Assembly: GCF_001667015.1 (NCBI RefSeq)
Contig: NZ_LZIS01000202.1
Span: 1-64,000 of the forward strand
Source: Mycobacterium sp. E3198
GTDB taxonomy: Bacteria; Actinomycetota; Actinomycetes; Mycobacteriales; Mycobacteriaceae
DNA: 64,000 bases
Reading direction: 5' to 3'
The notes beneath the pieces are model-generated. The model did not search any database, was not told the origin of the DNA, and worked only from the letters and a program-made list of their open reading frames with translations. Shown here in pieces: positions 14,349-22,203 of the stretch (position 1 is the stretch's first letter; each line of letters begins with the position of its first letter). A program made the position numbers and the translations under genes.

Positions 14349-16047
14349 CGGTCCTGGCCTCCCTGGCGGTCGGAATCAAAAACGGTGCGAACGGCGGAAT
14401 TTCGTCGGCCGCACATTCGACGCTGACGACGGCCGGCCCGTCGGTGGCCAGCGCCGCGCGCAGCGCCGAAGACAGGCCGTCGAGATCGGTGACGTCGACT
14501 GAGACCAGGCCGGGGAACATCGCCGCCAGGCCCGCGCCCAGTCGGCTGGACCGGAATCGGTTGTAGCTGTACAGGTCGTCATAGAACAGCTGCTCGCGGG
14601 TCACGCACATGGCGTGGGCGTTGTTGTTGAACAGCACGAAGGTCACCGGCAGCCGGTAGTGCACGGCGGTGTGCACCTCCATGCCGTGCATGAAGAACGC
14701 ACCGTCGCCGGCGATCACCACGGTGCGCCCGCCGGGGCGTCCGCTGCCGGCCCGCCCGAAGGCCATCCCGATGCCGGCGCCGAAGCTGTAACCCATGCCG
14801 CCCATCCCCAGCGCGACCGCGAACCTGCCGTCCCGCCGCGCGGGCAGGTAGTGCACGGCCGCCGCGCCGGTGTTGCCCGCGTCGACGACGATGTCCGCGC
14901 CGTCGGGCACGCAGCCGTCCAGGACCGCCATCGCGTCGCGGTAGCGCACGCCCGGGCCCGCGCACGGCGGGGGCGACAACTCGGTGCGCCGGACCCCGTC
15001 GGGCACCCGCACCCGCGTCGGCCGCCCCGGCCCGGACAGCGCGTGGGTCAGCATGCGCAGCGAGGCGCGCAGGTCGTCGGTGTGCACGTGCGTGCACGGC
15101 ACGTACGGTGGCGCCGAGCCGATCGAGAGCGTCCGCACCGCGGCCAAGGCGTCGTCCAGGCCGGTGCGCGCGGTGACCGACAGGCGGGTGCCGACCACCA
15201 GGCACACGGCGCTGTCGGCCACCGCCTCGGCCACCCCCGGGTGGCCCATGACGCCGGTCACCCCGAGCGCGGATGACGAGCCCAGACCCGGGGTGCCGGC
15301 GACGTCCTTGGCGTCGGGCACGGTCGCCACCCGGGCCCGCAACACCGCCCGCAGCGCCTCGAGCTCGCCGCGGGCGTCGTCGCGGGCCACCTGCTCCCCG
15401 ACGATGATGGTGACCGGGCCGTTCGCGTCGCGCAGGATGCCGGCGAGGCGGTGGGGGTTCCCGATCGGCCGCAGGTACTGCACGCCGTGCCCGTTGCGCT
15501 CGCAGTCCAGGTAGCCCTGCTGAATGTCCTTGGGCAGCAACAACACTGCGGGACCGCCGGTGCGTGCGGCGGCGATCGCCCTCGACAGCGCCGGCGCGGC
15601 GTCGGCAGCGCTGAGGACCCGCTCGCATGACACCGACACCGCGGAGAAAACCGCTTGCGCGTTCAGCGATCCGTTGTCGCCGCTGGTGTCCTGAAAGCTG
15701 CCCCGGCCGTCCAGGGCGGTGGGCGCTTGGCCGACCAGGGCCAGCACCGGAACCCGGCTGGTCAGCGACTCGCCGAGGGCGGCAACGAGATTGAGCGCCC
15801 CGCCACCCGAGGTCGCCGCCACCACGCCCAGGCCGGATCCCAGGCCGGCCCCGCTGCGGCTGTACCCGTCGGCCATGGCCGCGGCGGAAAACTCGTGCTT
15901 CGCGAGCACCGCGGTGACGTCGGATCGGAAGTGCGCGGCGTCGTACAGGTCTTCGATGTTGGCGCCGTCGACGCCGAAGATGTGATCGACGCCGACCGAG
16001 GCGAGACGCCCGACGATGTGGTCGACCACCCGCTGCTTCCTGGGCAT
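14329..16047 (-). CDS. Thiamine-diphosphate-dependent enzyme, acetolactate synthase-like
   Basis: 572 residues with the three-domain layout of the ALS/benzoylformate decarboxylase superfamily. The N-terminal PYR domain has the cofactor-activating Glu52 (LAKHEFSAAAMADGYSR). The C-terminal PP domain has the ThDP/Mg motif starting IAGDGAFFMHGMEVH and ending FVLFNNN. It should decarboxylate a 2-oxo acid and ligate the resulting carbanion to a second carbonyl or acyl acceptor. Its partner genes make a carboligation-then-transamination route plausible. The ATG at 16047 fits the conserved N-terminus (VVDHIVGRLASVGVDHIFGV), but no Shine-Dalgarno is seen: only 7 bp separate it from a strong hairpin. 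Confidence 0.85.
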   Translation of the reverse strand: MPRKQRVVDHIVGRLASVGVDHIFGVDGANIEDLYDAAHFRSDVTAVLAKHEFSAAAMADGYSRSGAGLGSGLGVVAATSGGGALNLVAALGESLTSRVPVLALVGQAPTALDGRGSFQDTSGDNGSLNAQAVFSAVSVSCERVLSAADAAPALSRAIAAARTGGPAVLLLPKDIQQGYLDCERNGHGVQYLRPIGNPHRLAGILRDANGPVTIIVGEQVARDDARGELEALRAVLRARVATVPDAKDVAGTPGLGSSSALGVTGVMGHPGVAEAVADSAVCLVVGTRLSVTARTGLDDALAAVRTLSIGSAPPYVPCTHVHTDDLRASLRMLTHALSGPGRPTRVRVPDGVRRTELSPPPCAGPGVRYRDAMAVLDGCVPDGADIVVDAGNTGAAAVHYLPARRDGRFAVALGMGGMGYSFGAGIGMAFGRAGSGRPGGRTVVIAGDGAFFMHGMEVHTAVHYRLPVTFVLFNNNAHAMCVTREQLFYDDLYSYNRFRSSRLGAGLAAMFPGLVSVDVTDLDGLSSALRAALATDGPAVVSVECAADEIPPFAPFLIPTAREARTDVAASA

Positions 16048-16054
16048 GGAAGTA

Positions 16055-16094
16055 ACACGACGCGCGGGGAACTTCAGTTCACCGCGCGTCGTGT
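16055..16094 (-). terminator. Strong hairpin directly after rslA
   Basis: Perfect 13-bp inverted repeat: ACACGACGCGCGG at 16055-16067 and its complement at 16082-16094, with a 14-nt loop. It begins 2 bp beyond the rslA stop and ends just before the ThDP gene ATG. There is no U-run, as is common in mycobacterial terminators. It should separate the sigL-rslA message from the biosynthetic cassette. Confidence 0.7.
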
Positions 16095-16096
16095 CT

Positions 16097-16852
16097 TTAC
16101 AGCGAGCGCTGCAGCAGGACCTGGCCGCTGTCGGCCGAAACCACCTGAACGGCGGCGATCTGCTCGACCGGCGTGGAGATGCTGCCCGCCGGCGTCGCGG
16201 TGTGGCCGGGTTCGGCCACCCAGGTCGCCAGCCGGGTTTGGCTGCCGTCGCGACCGACCACCACCATCGCCAGCGTGTCGTGGTGGGCGTTCAGTGGGGC
16301 CAGGCAGACGCACTTCATGTTGATCGACGTCCCCCAGTGCTGGCCCGTCAGCTGCACCGTGGACGCCAGCAGGGTGGTGCCGACCTGCGCCATCGGTTGC
16401 GAGGACGCGGCCACCTGCTGCGCGGGCGACGAGGTGTACCCGTGCACGCCGACCAGCACGCCGACCCCCAGCACCGCGGCCGCGGCGGACGAGGCGACCC
16501 AGGTCGCCACCCGGGTGCGCCGCCGGCGCCAGCGCACCGTCGCCAACAACGACGGCAGCAACTCCGGCGACATCTCGGGTGTCGCCGTGGCGCGGCCCGG
16601 TTCGTCGATCGCGGCGACGTCCGCGCGGTCGAGCTGCGACAGCAGGGCCGGCACGCCACTCAGGTCGGCGACGGCCTCCCGGCAGGCCGGGCAGCCGGCC
16701 ATGTGCGACTCGAACTCGCGGCGGTCGTTGGCGGACAACGACCCCAACACGTATGCGGCATCCCACATCGCGTAACGGTGGTCGTCCCCAGTCGTCAACC
16801 CAAACACCTCGTTGTCACCGGGCGGGCCGATGCCCCGTAGCGGCGTCCTCAT
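16097..16852 (-). CDS. rslA: Anti-sigma-L factor, zinc-binding (ZAS) membrane protein
   Basis: 251 residues, matching the known ~250-residue length. The cytoplasmic N-domain has the ZAS motif FESHMAGCPACREAV (His-x3-Cys-x2-Cys) with an upstream His (DDHRYAMWDAAYVLG). One membrane helix (WVASSAAAAVLGVGVLVGVH) follows, then an extracytoplasmic domain with INMKCVCLAPL and an Ala/Thr-rich end. It binds SigL and releases it on oxidation. Start: the ATG at 16852 (MRTPLRG) aligns with the M. tuberculosis N-terminus and has AGGAG 9 nt upstream; an in-frame ATG at 16861 is possible. It lies 46 bp after sigL. Confidence 0.93.
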   Translation of the reverse strand: MRTPLRGIGPPGDNEVFGLTTGDDHRYAMWDAAYVLGSLSANDRREFESHMAGCPACREAVADLSGVPALLSQLDRADVAAIDEPGRATATPEMSPELLPSLLATVRWRRRRTRVATWVASSAAAAVLGVGVLVGVHGYTSSPAQQVAASSQPMAQVGTTLLASTVQLTGQHWGTSINMKCVCLAPLNAHHDTLAMVVVGRDGSQTRLATWVAEPGHTATPAGSISTPVEQIAAVQVVSADSGQVLLQRSL

Positions 16853-16907
16853 CTCGTCCATCTCCTGTCACCCATCAAGCATTCGGAGCCGATGACCACG
16901 CGGATGG

Positions 16908-17453
16908 TCATCGCGTGACTCCAAGTTCCTGCAGAGTGAGCCGCAATGCCCGCACGGCATAGTGTAGTCGCGACTTCACTGTTCCTTCGGCGATCTCGAG
17001 GTCCGCAGCAATCTGTGCGGTGGTCCATCCGCGGTAGTAGGACCGTTCGATCACGGCCCGGTGCTCGGCGGACAATTGCGTCATGGCCTCGGCTATCAGC
17101 AGCCGGTCCAGCGCCGCGTTGACCTCGTCGGGCGTCGACTGCTCCGGCGCCCCCTCTTCGTCCAGCGAACCGACGACGTTGCGATACCTCGCGCTGCGCC
17201 GATCGTCGATGATCATGTTGCGCGCGACCGTGAACAGCCACGCCCGCGCCGACCGGTCGGTGTCGCCGATGACCTCGGGATGCTGCCACGCCCGCAACAG
17301 CGTCTCCTGGACGACGTCCTCGGCCTGGCTCGCGTCCCCGGTCAACCGGAGCGCGTAGCGCCACAAAACCGCAGCGTGCTCGTCGTAGAGCGCCTTCATC
17401 AGGGCGGCTTCGGCAGCCCCGGAAGCCCTCCACGTGCCTGCCACACGGGCCAC
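16908..17453 (-). CDS. sigL: ECF sigma factor SigL
   Basis: 181 residues. Region 2 (LMKALYDEHAAVLWRYALRL, then AEDVVQETLLRAWQHP) and region 4 (LSAEHRAVIERSYYRGWTTA, then EGTVKSRLHYAVRALRLTL) closely match M. tuberculosis SigL, which controls envelope, polyketide and protein-modification genes. GTG at 17453 was chosen because GGAGGTGATCGA sits directly upstream as ribosome binding site; an in-frame upstream start at 17501 would lie inside the promoter. It is followed by its anti-sigma gene, and is itself preceded by a SigL-type promoter, so it is autoregulated. Confidence 0.95.
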   Translation of the reverse strand: MARVAGTWRASGAAEAALMKALYDEHAAVLWRYALRLTGDASQAEDVVQETLLRAWQHPEVIGDTDRSARAWLFTVARNMIIDDRRSARYRNVVGSLDEEGAPEQSTPDEVNAALDRLLIAEAMTQLSAEHRAVIERSYYRGWTTAQIAADLEIAEGTVKSRLHYAVRALRLTLQELGVTR

Positions 17454-17472
17454 TCGATCACCTCCGACTACT

Positions 17473-17500
17473 GAAACGAGTCGAATGGGCGCTCGGTTCA
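17473..17500 (-). promoter_or_regulatory. SigL-type autoregulatory promoter of sigL
   Basis: On the minus strand, TGAACC (17500-17495) is followed after 16 bp by CGTTTC (17478-17473). This matches the published-type SigL consensus as I recall it (TGAACC, 16-18 bp, CGT-type -10). The -10 ends 19 bp before the GTG start, giving a very short leader that just contains the ribosome binding site. Confidence 0.7.
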
Positions 17501-17504
17501 TTCG

Positions 17505-17547
17505 CCACGACCCCCAACACCCGGCTTCGCCGGGCTTGCGATCGTGG
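17505..17547 (-). terminator. Nested hairpin after mapA
   Basis: An inner 6-bp stem CCCGGC-TTC-GCCGGG (17520-17534) lies within an outer inverted repeat CCACGA/TCGTGG (17505-17510 and 17542-17547). It lies 13 bp after the mapA stop and upstream of the sigL promoter, so it probably ends the secY-adk-mapA message. Confidence 0.5.
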
Positions 17548-17560
17548 CCAGTTCAGGCGG

Positions 17561-18361
17561 CTAGGCAAGCGTCAGGATGCGCGGCCCGGCGTCGGTGACC
17601 GCGACGGTGTGCTCCCAGTGCGCGGCGCGCGAGCCGTCGGCGGTGGTGACGGTCCAGGCGTCGTCGAGCACCAGCGTTTTTCTGGTTCCCAGCGTCAGCA
17701 TCGGCTCGATGGCCAGCACCGAGCCCGGCGCCAGCAGCGGGCCCCGCCCCGGGGAGCCCTCGTTGGGCAGGAAGGGGTCCATGTGCATGTGCCGGCCGAT
17801 GCCGTGGCCGCCGTAGCCCTCCACGATCCCGAACGCGATCCCGTAGCGGGACTGGGCGGCGCGGGTGCCCGTTTCGATGGCGTGTGCGACGTCGGTCAAC
17901 CGGTTGCCGGGCACCATCGCCGCGATGCCGGCCTCCAGCGATTCCCTGGTCGCCGCGCACAGCGCCTCGTCGGCGCCATCCAGCGTCCCGACCCCGAAGG
18001 TGATGGCGGCGTCGCCGTGCCAGCCGTCCAGCACCGCGCCGCAGTCGATCGACACCAGGTCGCCGGGCGCCAGTATTTCCGCGGCGGACGGGATGCCGTG
18101 CACCACGCGGTCGTTGACCGACGCGCAGATCGACGCCGGGTAGCCGTGATAGCCCAGGAACGACGGGACGGCCCCGGCCTCGCGGATCACCGACTCGGCG
18201 ATCTCGTCGAGGCTCAGGGTCGATGCGCCGGCGACCGCGGCCGCGTGGACCGCCTGCAGGGCGGAGGCCACCACCGCGCCGGCCGCCGCCATCGCGTCGA
18301 GTTCGCCGGGGCTGCGCTGCGGCACGACCCTGCGACTCCGCAGCCGTGCCAGCGCGCTCAT
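17561..18361 (-). CDS. mapA: Methionine aminopeptidase, type I
   Basis: 266 residues, the length of mycobacterial MapA. It removes the initiator Met from nascent proteins with a dinuclear metal centre. Metal ligands are visible in order: Asp in [21 protein letters not shown] (two Asp), His in [13 protein letters not shown], and Glu in AIEPMLTLG and near the C-terminus ([10 protein letters not shown]). It starts 2 bp after the adk stop in the secY-adk-mapA operon, a conserved bacterial order. Confidence 0.96.
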   Translation of the reverse strand: MSALARLRSRRVVPQRSPGELDAMAAAGAVVASALQAVHAAAVAGASTLSLDEIAESVIREAGAVPSFLGYHGYPASICASVNDRVVHGIPSAAEILAPGDLVSIDCGAVLDGWHGDAAITFGVGTLDGADEALCAATRESLEAGIAAMVPGNRLTDVAHAIETGTRAAQSRYGIAFGIVEGYGGHGIGRHMHMDPFLPNEGSPGRGPLLAPGSVLAIEPMLTLGTRKTLVLDDAWTVTTADGSRAAHWEHTVAVTDAGPRILTLA

Positions 18362-18363
18362 GA

Positions 18364-18909
18364 TTACTTGCCCAGCGCTTGCAGCGCGCGGGCGAACACC
18401 TCGTCCAGGGAGCCGACCGCGTCGACGGTCTTCAATTCGTCGCTGTAGTACTCCAGCAGCGGCGCCGTCTCGTCGCGGTAGACCTTCATCCGGTTGATGA
18501 TGACGTCGTCGGTGTCGTCGGCGCGGCCGCGCGCCTTGAGCCGTTGCAGCAATTCGTCCTGCGAGACACGGAACTCGACCACCGCGTCGATGTCGGTGCC
18601 GCGGCGTTCGAGCATCTCGTGCAGCGCCTTGGCCTGCTCGAGCGAGCGAGGGTAGCCATCCAGGATGAAGCCGTTGGCGGTGTCGGGATCGTCCAGCCGG
18701 TCGTCGACGAGCTGGTTGGTCAGATCGGAGGGCACCAGGTCACCGGCGTCCAGGTAGCGCTTGGCTTCCAGGCCGAGTTTGGTCCCGTTCTCGATGTTGT
18801 CCCGGAACAGCTCCCCGGTGGAGATTTGCGGGATCCCCAGCTTTTCGGCGAGCTTTTGGGCCTGCGTACCCTTGCCCGCCCCGGGCGGTCCCAGCAAAAC
18901 CACTCTCAC
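18364..18909 (-). CDS. adk: Adenylate kinase
   Basis: 181 residues, the short mycobacterial form without a zinc or long LID domain. P-loop [10 protein letters not shown] is at the N-terminus, followed by [17 protein letters not shown] (AMP binding), [13 protein letters not shown], and the LID Arg residues in [15 protein letters not shown]. It interconverts ATP+AMP and 2 ADP in the cytoplasm. The GTG start at 18909 overlaps the secY stop (GTGA), giving [10 protein letters not shown] as in M. tuberculosis. Confidence 0.97.
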   Translation of the reverse strand: MRVVLLGPPGAGKGTQAQKLAEKLGIPQISTGELFRDNIENGTKLGLEAKRYLDAGDLVPSDLTNQLVDDRLDDPDTANGFILDGYPRSLEQAKALHEMLERRGTDIDAVVEFRVSQDELLQRLKARGRADDTDDVIINRMKVYRDETAPLLEYYSDELKTVDAVGSLDEVFARALQALGK

Positions 18910-20231
18910 TTGAGGAACCCTTCGTAGTTGCGCTGCATGAGCTGGCTCTCGATTTGTTTGACCGTATCCAAACCGACGCCAATCATGATCAAAACCGCAG
19001 TACCGCCGAACGGCAAATTCTGGACCGCTCCGCCATTGCCGATCTGTAGGAACAGGTTGGGCAATACCGAGATCGCGCCCAGGTAGATCGAGCCCGGCAG
19101 GGTGATTCTGCTCAGCACATAACGCAGGTAATCGGCGGTTGGCTTGCCCGGCCGGATGCCGGGGATGAACCCGCCGAATTTCTTCATCTCGTCGGCCCGC
19201 TCGTCGGGGTTGAACGTGATCGACACGTAGAAGTACGTGAAGAAGATGATCAGGCCGAAATAGATGCTGATGTAGACCGGGTCGCTCGGGTCGGACAGGT
19301 AGCTGCCGACGAACTTGTCCCACCAGCTGTTGCCCACGCCGCCGCTGCCGCTCCGGATCAGCTGGGTGATCAGGTGCGGGATGTAGATCAGCGACGACGC
19401 GAAGATGACCGGGATGACGCCGGCCTGGTTGACCTTCAGCGGCAGATAGGTCGAGGTTCCGCCGTACATGCGCCGGCCCACCATGCGCTTGGCGTATTGC
19501 ACCGGGATGCGGCGCTGGCCCTGCTCGACGAACACCACGCCGACGATGATGATCAGCGCCGCGACGCAGACCGCGCCGAAGATGACGCCGCCGCGGCTGT
19601 CCAGGATGGTCTTGCCCTCCGCGGGGATGCGCGCCGCGATCCCGACGAAGATCAGCAGGGACATGCCGTTGCCGATGCCGCGCTCGGTGATCAGCTCGCC
19701 CATCCACATCACCAGCGCCGCACCGCCCGTCATCACCAGCACGATGACGACCAGGGTGAAGATGCTCTGGTCGGCGATGATGTCCAGCGAGCAGCCCTGC
19801 AGCAGCCCGCCGTTGGCGGCCAGCGCCACGATGCTGGTGGCCTGCAGGACGGCCAGCGCGATGGCCAGATAGCGGGTGTACTGCGTCATCTTGGCCTGGC
19901 CGGACTGGCCTTCCTTGCGCAACTCCTCGAATCGCGGGATGACCACGGTCAGCAGCTGCACGATGATGCTGGCGGTGATGTAGGGCATCACCCCCACCGC
20001 GAACACCGTGAGCTTAAGCAGCGCGCCGCCGGAGAACAGGTTGATCAGCGAATAGATCTGTCCGGCCTCGCCGCCGCTGGCCTCCTTGATGCACTGCTGC
20101 ACGTTCGGGTAGTTGACGCCCGGCGACGGCAAAGCCGCACCGACCCGATAGAGGACGACGATGCCAAGCGTGAAGAGGATCTTCCGTCTCAGATCGACTG
20201 TCCGCAGCGATGAGATGAAAGCCGAAAGCAC
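18906..20231 (-). CDS. secY: Protein translocase channel subunit SecY
   Basis: 441 residues with ten hydrophobic helices, exactly the M. tuberculosis length. Conserved segments include [20 protein letters not shown] (plug region), [17 protein letters not shown] and [20 protein letters not shown], a cytoplasmic loop. It forms the SecYEG pore for export. GTG at 20231 has AGGAGG 4 nt upstream and gives the conserved start [19 protein letters not shown]; a longer frame from 20255 lacks support. It is separated from the divergent methyltransferase by ~185 bp. Confidence 0.97.
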   Translation of the reverse strand: MLSAFISSLRTVDLRRKILFTLGIVVLYRVGAALPSPGVNYPNVQQCIKEASGGEAGQIYSLINLFSGGALLKLTVFAVGVMPYITASIIVQLLTVVIPRFEELRKEGQSGQAKMTQYTRYLAIALAVLQATSIVALAANGGLLQGCSLDIIADQSIFTLVVIVLVMTGGAALVMWMGELITERGIGNGMSLLIFVGIAARIPAEGKTILDSRGGVIFGAVCVAALIIIVGVVFVEQGQRRIPVQYAKRMVGRRMYGGTSTYLPLKVNQAGVIPVIFASSLIYIPHLITQLIRSGSGGVGNSWWDKFVGSYLSDPSDPVYISIYFGLIIFFTYFYVSITFNPDERADEMKKFGGFIPGIRPGKPTADYLRYVLSRITLPGSIYLGAISVLPNLFLQIGNGGAVQNLPFGGTAVLIMIGVGLDTVKQIESQLMQRNYEGFLK

Positions 20232-20415
20232 TCTTCCTCCTGCGTCCTGCGTCACGCGCCTAACACCCGCAGGCCAGGACGTACGGCGTCGCGCGTCAAA
20301 CCGTGTACGAGACTAACAGCTGGGCGGGACTGGTCGGTTCGACACCCTTTGCCGACAGCCGCGAGGCGTAGAGTTTCGGTGGCTCATTGCATTGGCTAAG
20401 TAAGTGGGAGCACCG
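20232..20415. promoter_or_regulatory. Divergent intergenic region, secY and methyltransferase promoters
   Basis: 184 bp between two divergent starts. It must carry the secY operon promoter (minus) and the methyltransferase promoter (plus). The stretch before the methyltransferase is less GC-rich (TTGCATTGGCTAAGTAAG around 20387-20404), but I cannot assign -10/-35 boxes with confidence. Confidence 0.4.
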
Positions 20416-21333
20416 ATGACGCGAAGCGATCAAGACACCTGGGATCTGGCCTCCAGCGTCGGCGCCACGGCCACGATGGTCGCCGCGGCCCGCGCGCTGG
20501 CCAGCGCCGAACCGGACGCGATCATCAACGACCCGTTCGCGGCGCCGCTGGTGCGGGCGGTCGGCCTCGACTTCTTCATCCGCCTGGTCGACGGCGACCT
20601 ACCACCATCGAAAGCCCCGACCGAGGCGCCGGCCGGCGAACGCGACCTGCGGCTCGAGACGGATTCGATCGCGGTGCGCACCCGCTTCTTCGACGACTTC
20701 TTCCTCAATGCCGCCCGCGACGGCGTCACGCAATCGGTGATCCTGGCCGCCGGCCTGGACGCGCGCGCCTACCGGCTGGCCTGGCCGTCGGGCACCGTGG
20801 TCTACGAGGTCGATCAGCCCAAGGTCGTCGAGTTCAAGAGCGCCGCCATGGCCAACCTCGGGGCCGAGGAGACCGCCGAGCGGCGCACCGTCGCCGTCGA
20901 CCTGCGCGACGACTGGCCGGAGGTGTTGTGCCGCAGCGGATTTGGCCCGTCGCGGCCGACCTCCTGGAGCGCCGAGGGGCTGCTGATGTACCTGCCTCCC
21001 GAGGCGCAGGACCGGCTGTTCGACAACATCACCGACCTCAGCGCGCCGGGCAGCAAGCTGGCGACCGAGTACCACGGCGATTCGGGCCGCACCATGACCC
21101 AACGCGCGCGACAGTTCAACGAGCGGTGGGCCAACCTGGGGTGCGACATCGACCTTTCGGGGCTGTTCTTCGACGGCGAACGCAGCAATGTCGTGGACTA
21201 CCTGGGCGAGCGCGGGTGGGAAGTGAGCACCCGACCGCGGCGGGAGTTCTTCGCCGATTACGGCCGCGTGTTCCCGGACGACGAGGAATCCCAGCTCCGC
21301 AACATCATCGCCGTCACGGCCACCCTGCGCTAG
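20416..21333 (+). CDS. SAM-dependent methyltransferase, TIGR00027 family
   Basis: 305 residues, mycobacterial leucine-carboxyl-methyltransferase-like family. Signature N-terminus [20 protein letters not shown], the DPFAAPLVRAVG segment, AAGLDARAYRL (SAM site) and [11 protein letters not shown] (acidic loop) are present. Natural substrates are unknown; some paralogues are thought to methylate small molecules. ATG at 20416 was preferred over a GTG 12 bp upstream. It is the syntenic equivalent of Rv0731c and a paralogue of three tandem genes further right. Confidence 0.9.
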   Translation: MTRSDQDTWDLASSVGATATMVAAARALASAEPDAIINDPFAAPLVRAVGLDFFIRLVDGDLPPSKAPTEAPAGERDLRLETDSIAVRTRFFDDFFLNAARDGVTQSVILAAGLDARAYRLAWPSGTVVYEVDQPKVVEFKSAAMANLGAEETAERRTVAVDLRDDWPEVLCRSGFGPSRPTSWSAEGLLMYLPPEAQDRLFDNITDLSAPGSKLATEYHGDSGRTMTQRARQFNERWANLGCDIDLSGLFFDGERSNVVDYLGERGWEVSTRPRREFFADYGRVFPDDEESQLRNIIAVTATLR

Positions 21334-21446
21334 GGGCTCGCGATCGCGGAAGCCGACAAATCGCGGGTGACGTGGCGGCTTTGGGTGTGCGCCGGTGGCG
21401 TTCAGTGTGCGTGTCGGGCGGGATTCGGGCCGGTGTTCCGCCCTGG

Positions 21447-21506
21447 GCTCACAGCGAAAGCCCTTGCTTCACACCGAAAGCCGTGAGCTCACACGCGACG
21501 CCGTGA
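21447..21506. repeat. Three degenerate ~20-bp direct repeats in a convergent intergenic spacer
   Basis: Units of the form GCTcACAGCGAAAGCCcTT (21447-21465), GCTTCACACCGAAAGCCGTGA (21466-21486, differing at few bases) and GCTCACACGCGACGCCGTGA (21487-21506) lie between two convergent genes. The pattern resembles a dispersed mycobacterial intergenic element. No coding function is seen in 21334-21528. Confidence 0.5.
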
Positions 21507-21528
21507 CCATCGCAATCGCGGCGTCGGG

Positions 21529-22194
21529 CTAGGCGGGCCTGGCCGGCGGAGTCCGCACCACCAGCGGCACGGCGGGGAAGCACCACGCCATCTCGGTGCG
21601 CGACTTGCGCAGCGCGGCCGTCCCGTAGCCCTTCTTGCGGTGCTCGGGGTGAATCCAGATCCGCACGTTCACCTCGCCGCGGACCAACTCGCCGAACACC
21701 ATGCCGACCTTCTCCCCCGAGTCGACGGCCACGAACCAGGCGGCCTCCTCGTCGTCGAGGCGCCCCAGCGCCGCGCGGATCTCGTCGTCGAGGCTGCCGG
21801 CCGGGCCGCCGGACCCGTCGCCGGCGGCGCCCATGTCCTCGGTGCGGGCGCCGAAGATGTCCCGGTCCTGTTCGGCGGAGAAGGGCCGCAACTCGAGGGT
21901 CTCCCCCGAACTGGCCGGGCGCTCGCCGAGGGTGAAGCTGAGCTGCTTGTTCAGGTCCTCGAGCTCGGCCAGGATCTTGCGGCGCGAGTCTTTGGTGAGT
22001 TGAGCGAAGGACATGCTCATCACGGCTTCGGCGGCCACGTGCGACGTGTCGAGCAGCCGGACGATCTCCTCGACCGCGGCCGCATTGTTCTCCGCCTCGA
22101 CCACGACATCGGCTATCTCGTGCCGGCGTTCGAGAGCTTTCAAGAGGGCGTTGGCGATCTCTCGGCGGGCGGCTTTACGGTCCTGGTCGGTCAT
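21529..22194 (-). CDS. GNAT-family protein (N-acetyltransferase-like)
   Basis: 221 residues. Residues 1-95 resemble the C-terminal helical region of actinobacterial gyrase-associated proteins (KAARREIANALLKALERRHE and TSHVAAEAVMSMSFAQLTKD). Residues 100-205 form a GNAT-like domain with the acetyl-CoA loop IWIHPEHRKKGYGTAALRKS. The C-terminus beyond that is short and unlike a complete GNAT fold, so activity may be reduced. It corresponds in position to Rv0730. Partner substrate unknown. Confidence 0.8.
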   Translation of the reverse strand: MTDQDRKAARREIANALLKALERRHEIADVVVEAENNAAAVEEIVRLLDTSHVAAEAVMSMSFAQLTKDSRRKILAELEDLNKQLSFTLGERPASSGETLELRPFSAEQDRDIFGARTEDMGAAGDGSGGPAGSLDDEIRAALGRLDDEEAAWFVAVDSGEKVGMVFGELVRGEVNVRIWIHPEHRKKGYGTAALRKSRTEMAWCFPAVPLVVRTPPARPA

Positions 22195-22203
22195 TGCACC
22201 AGC

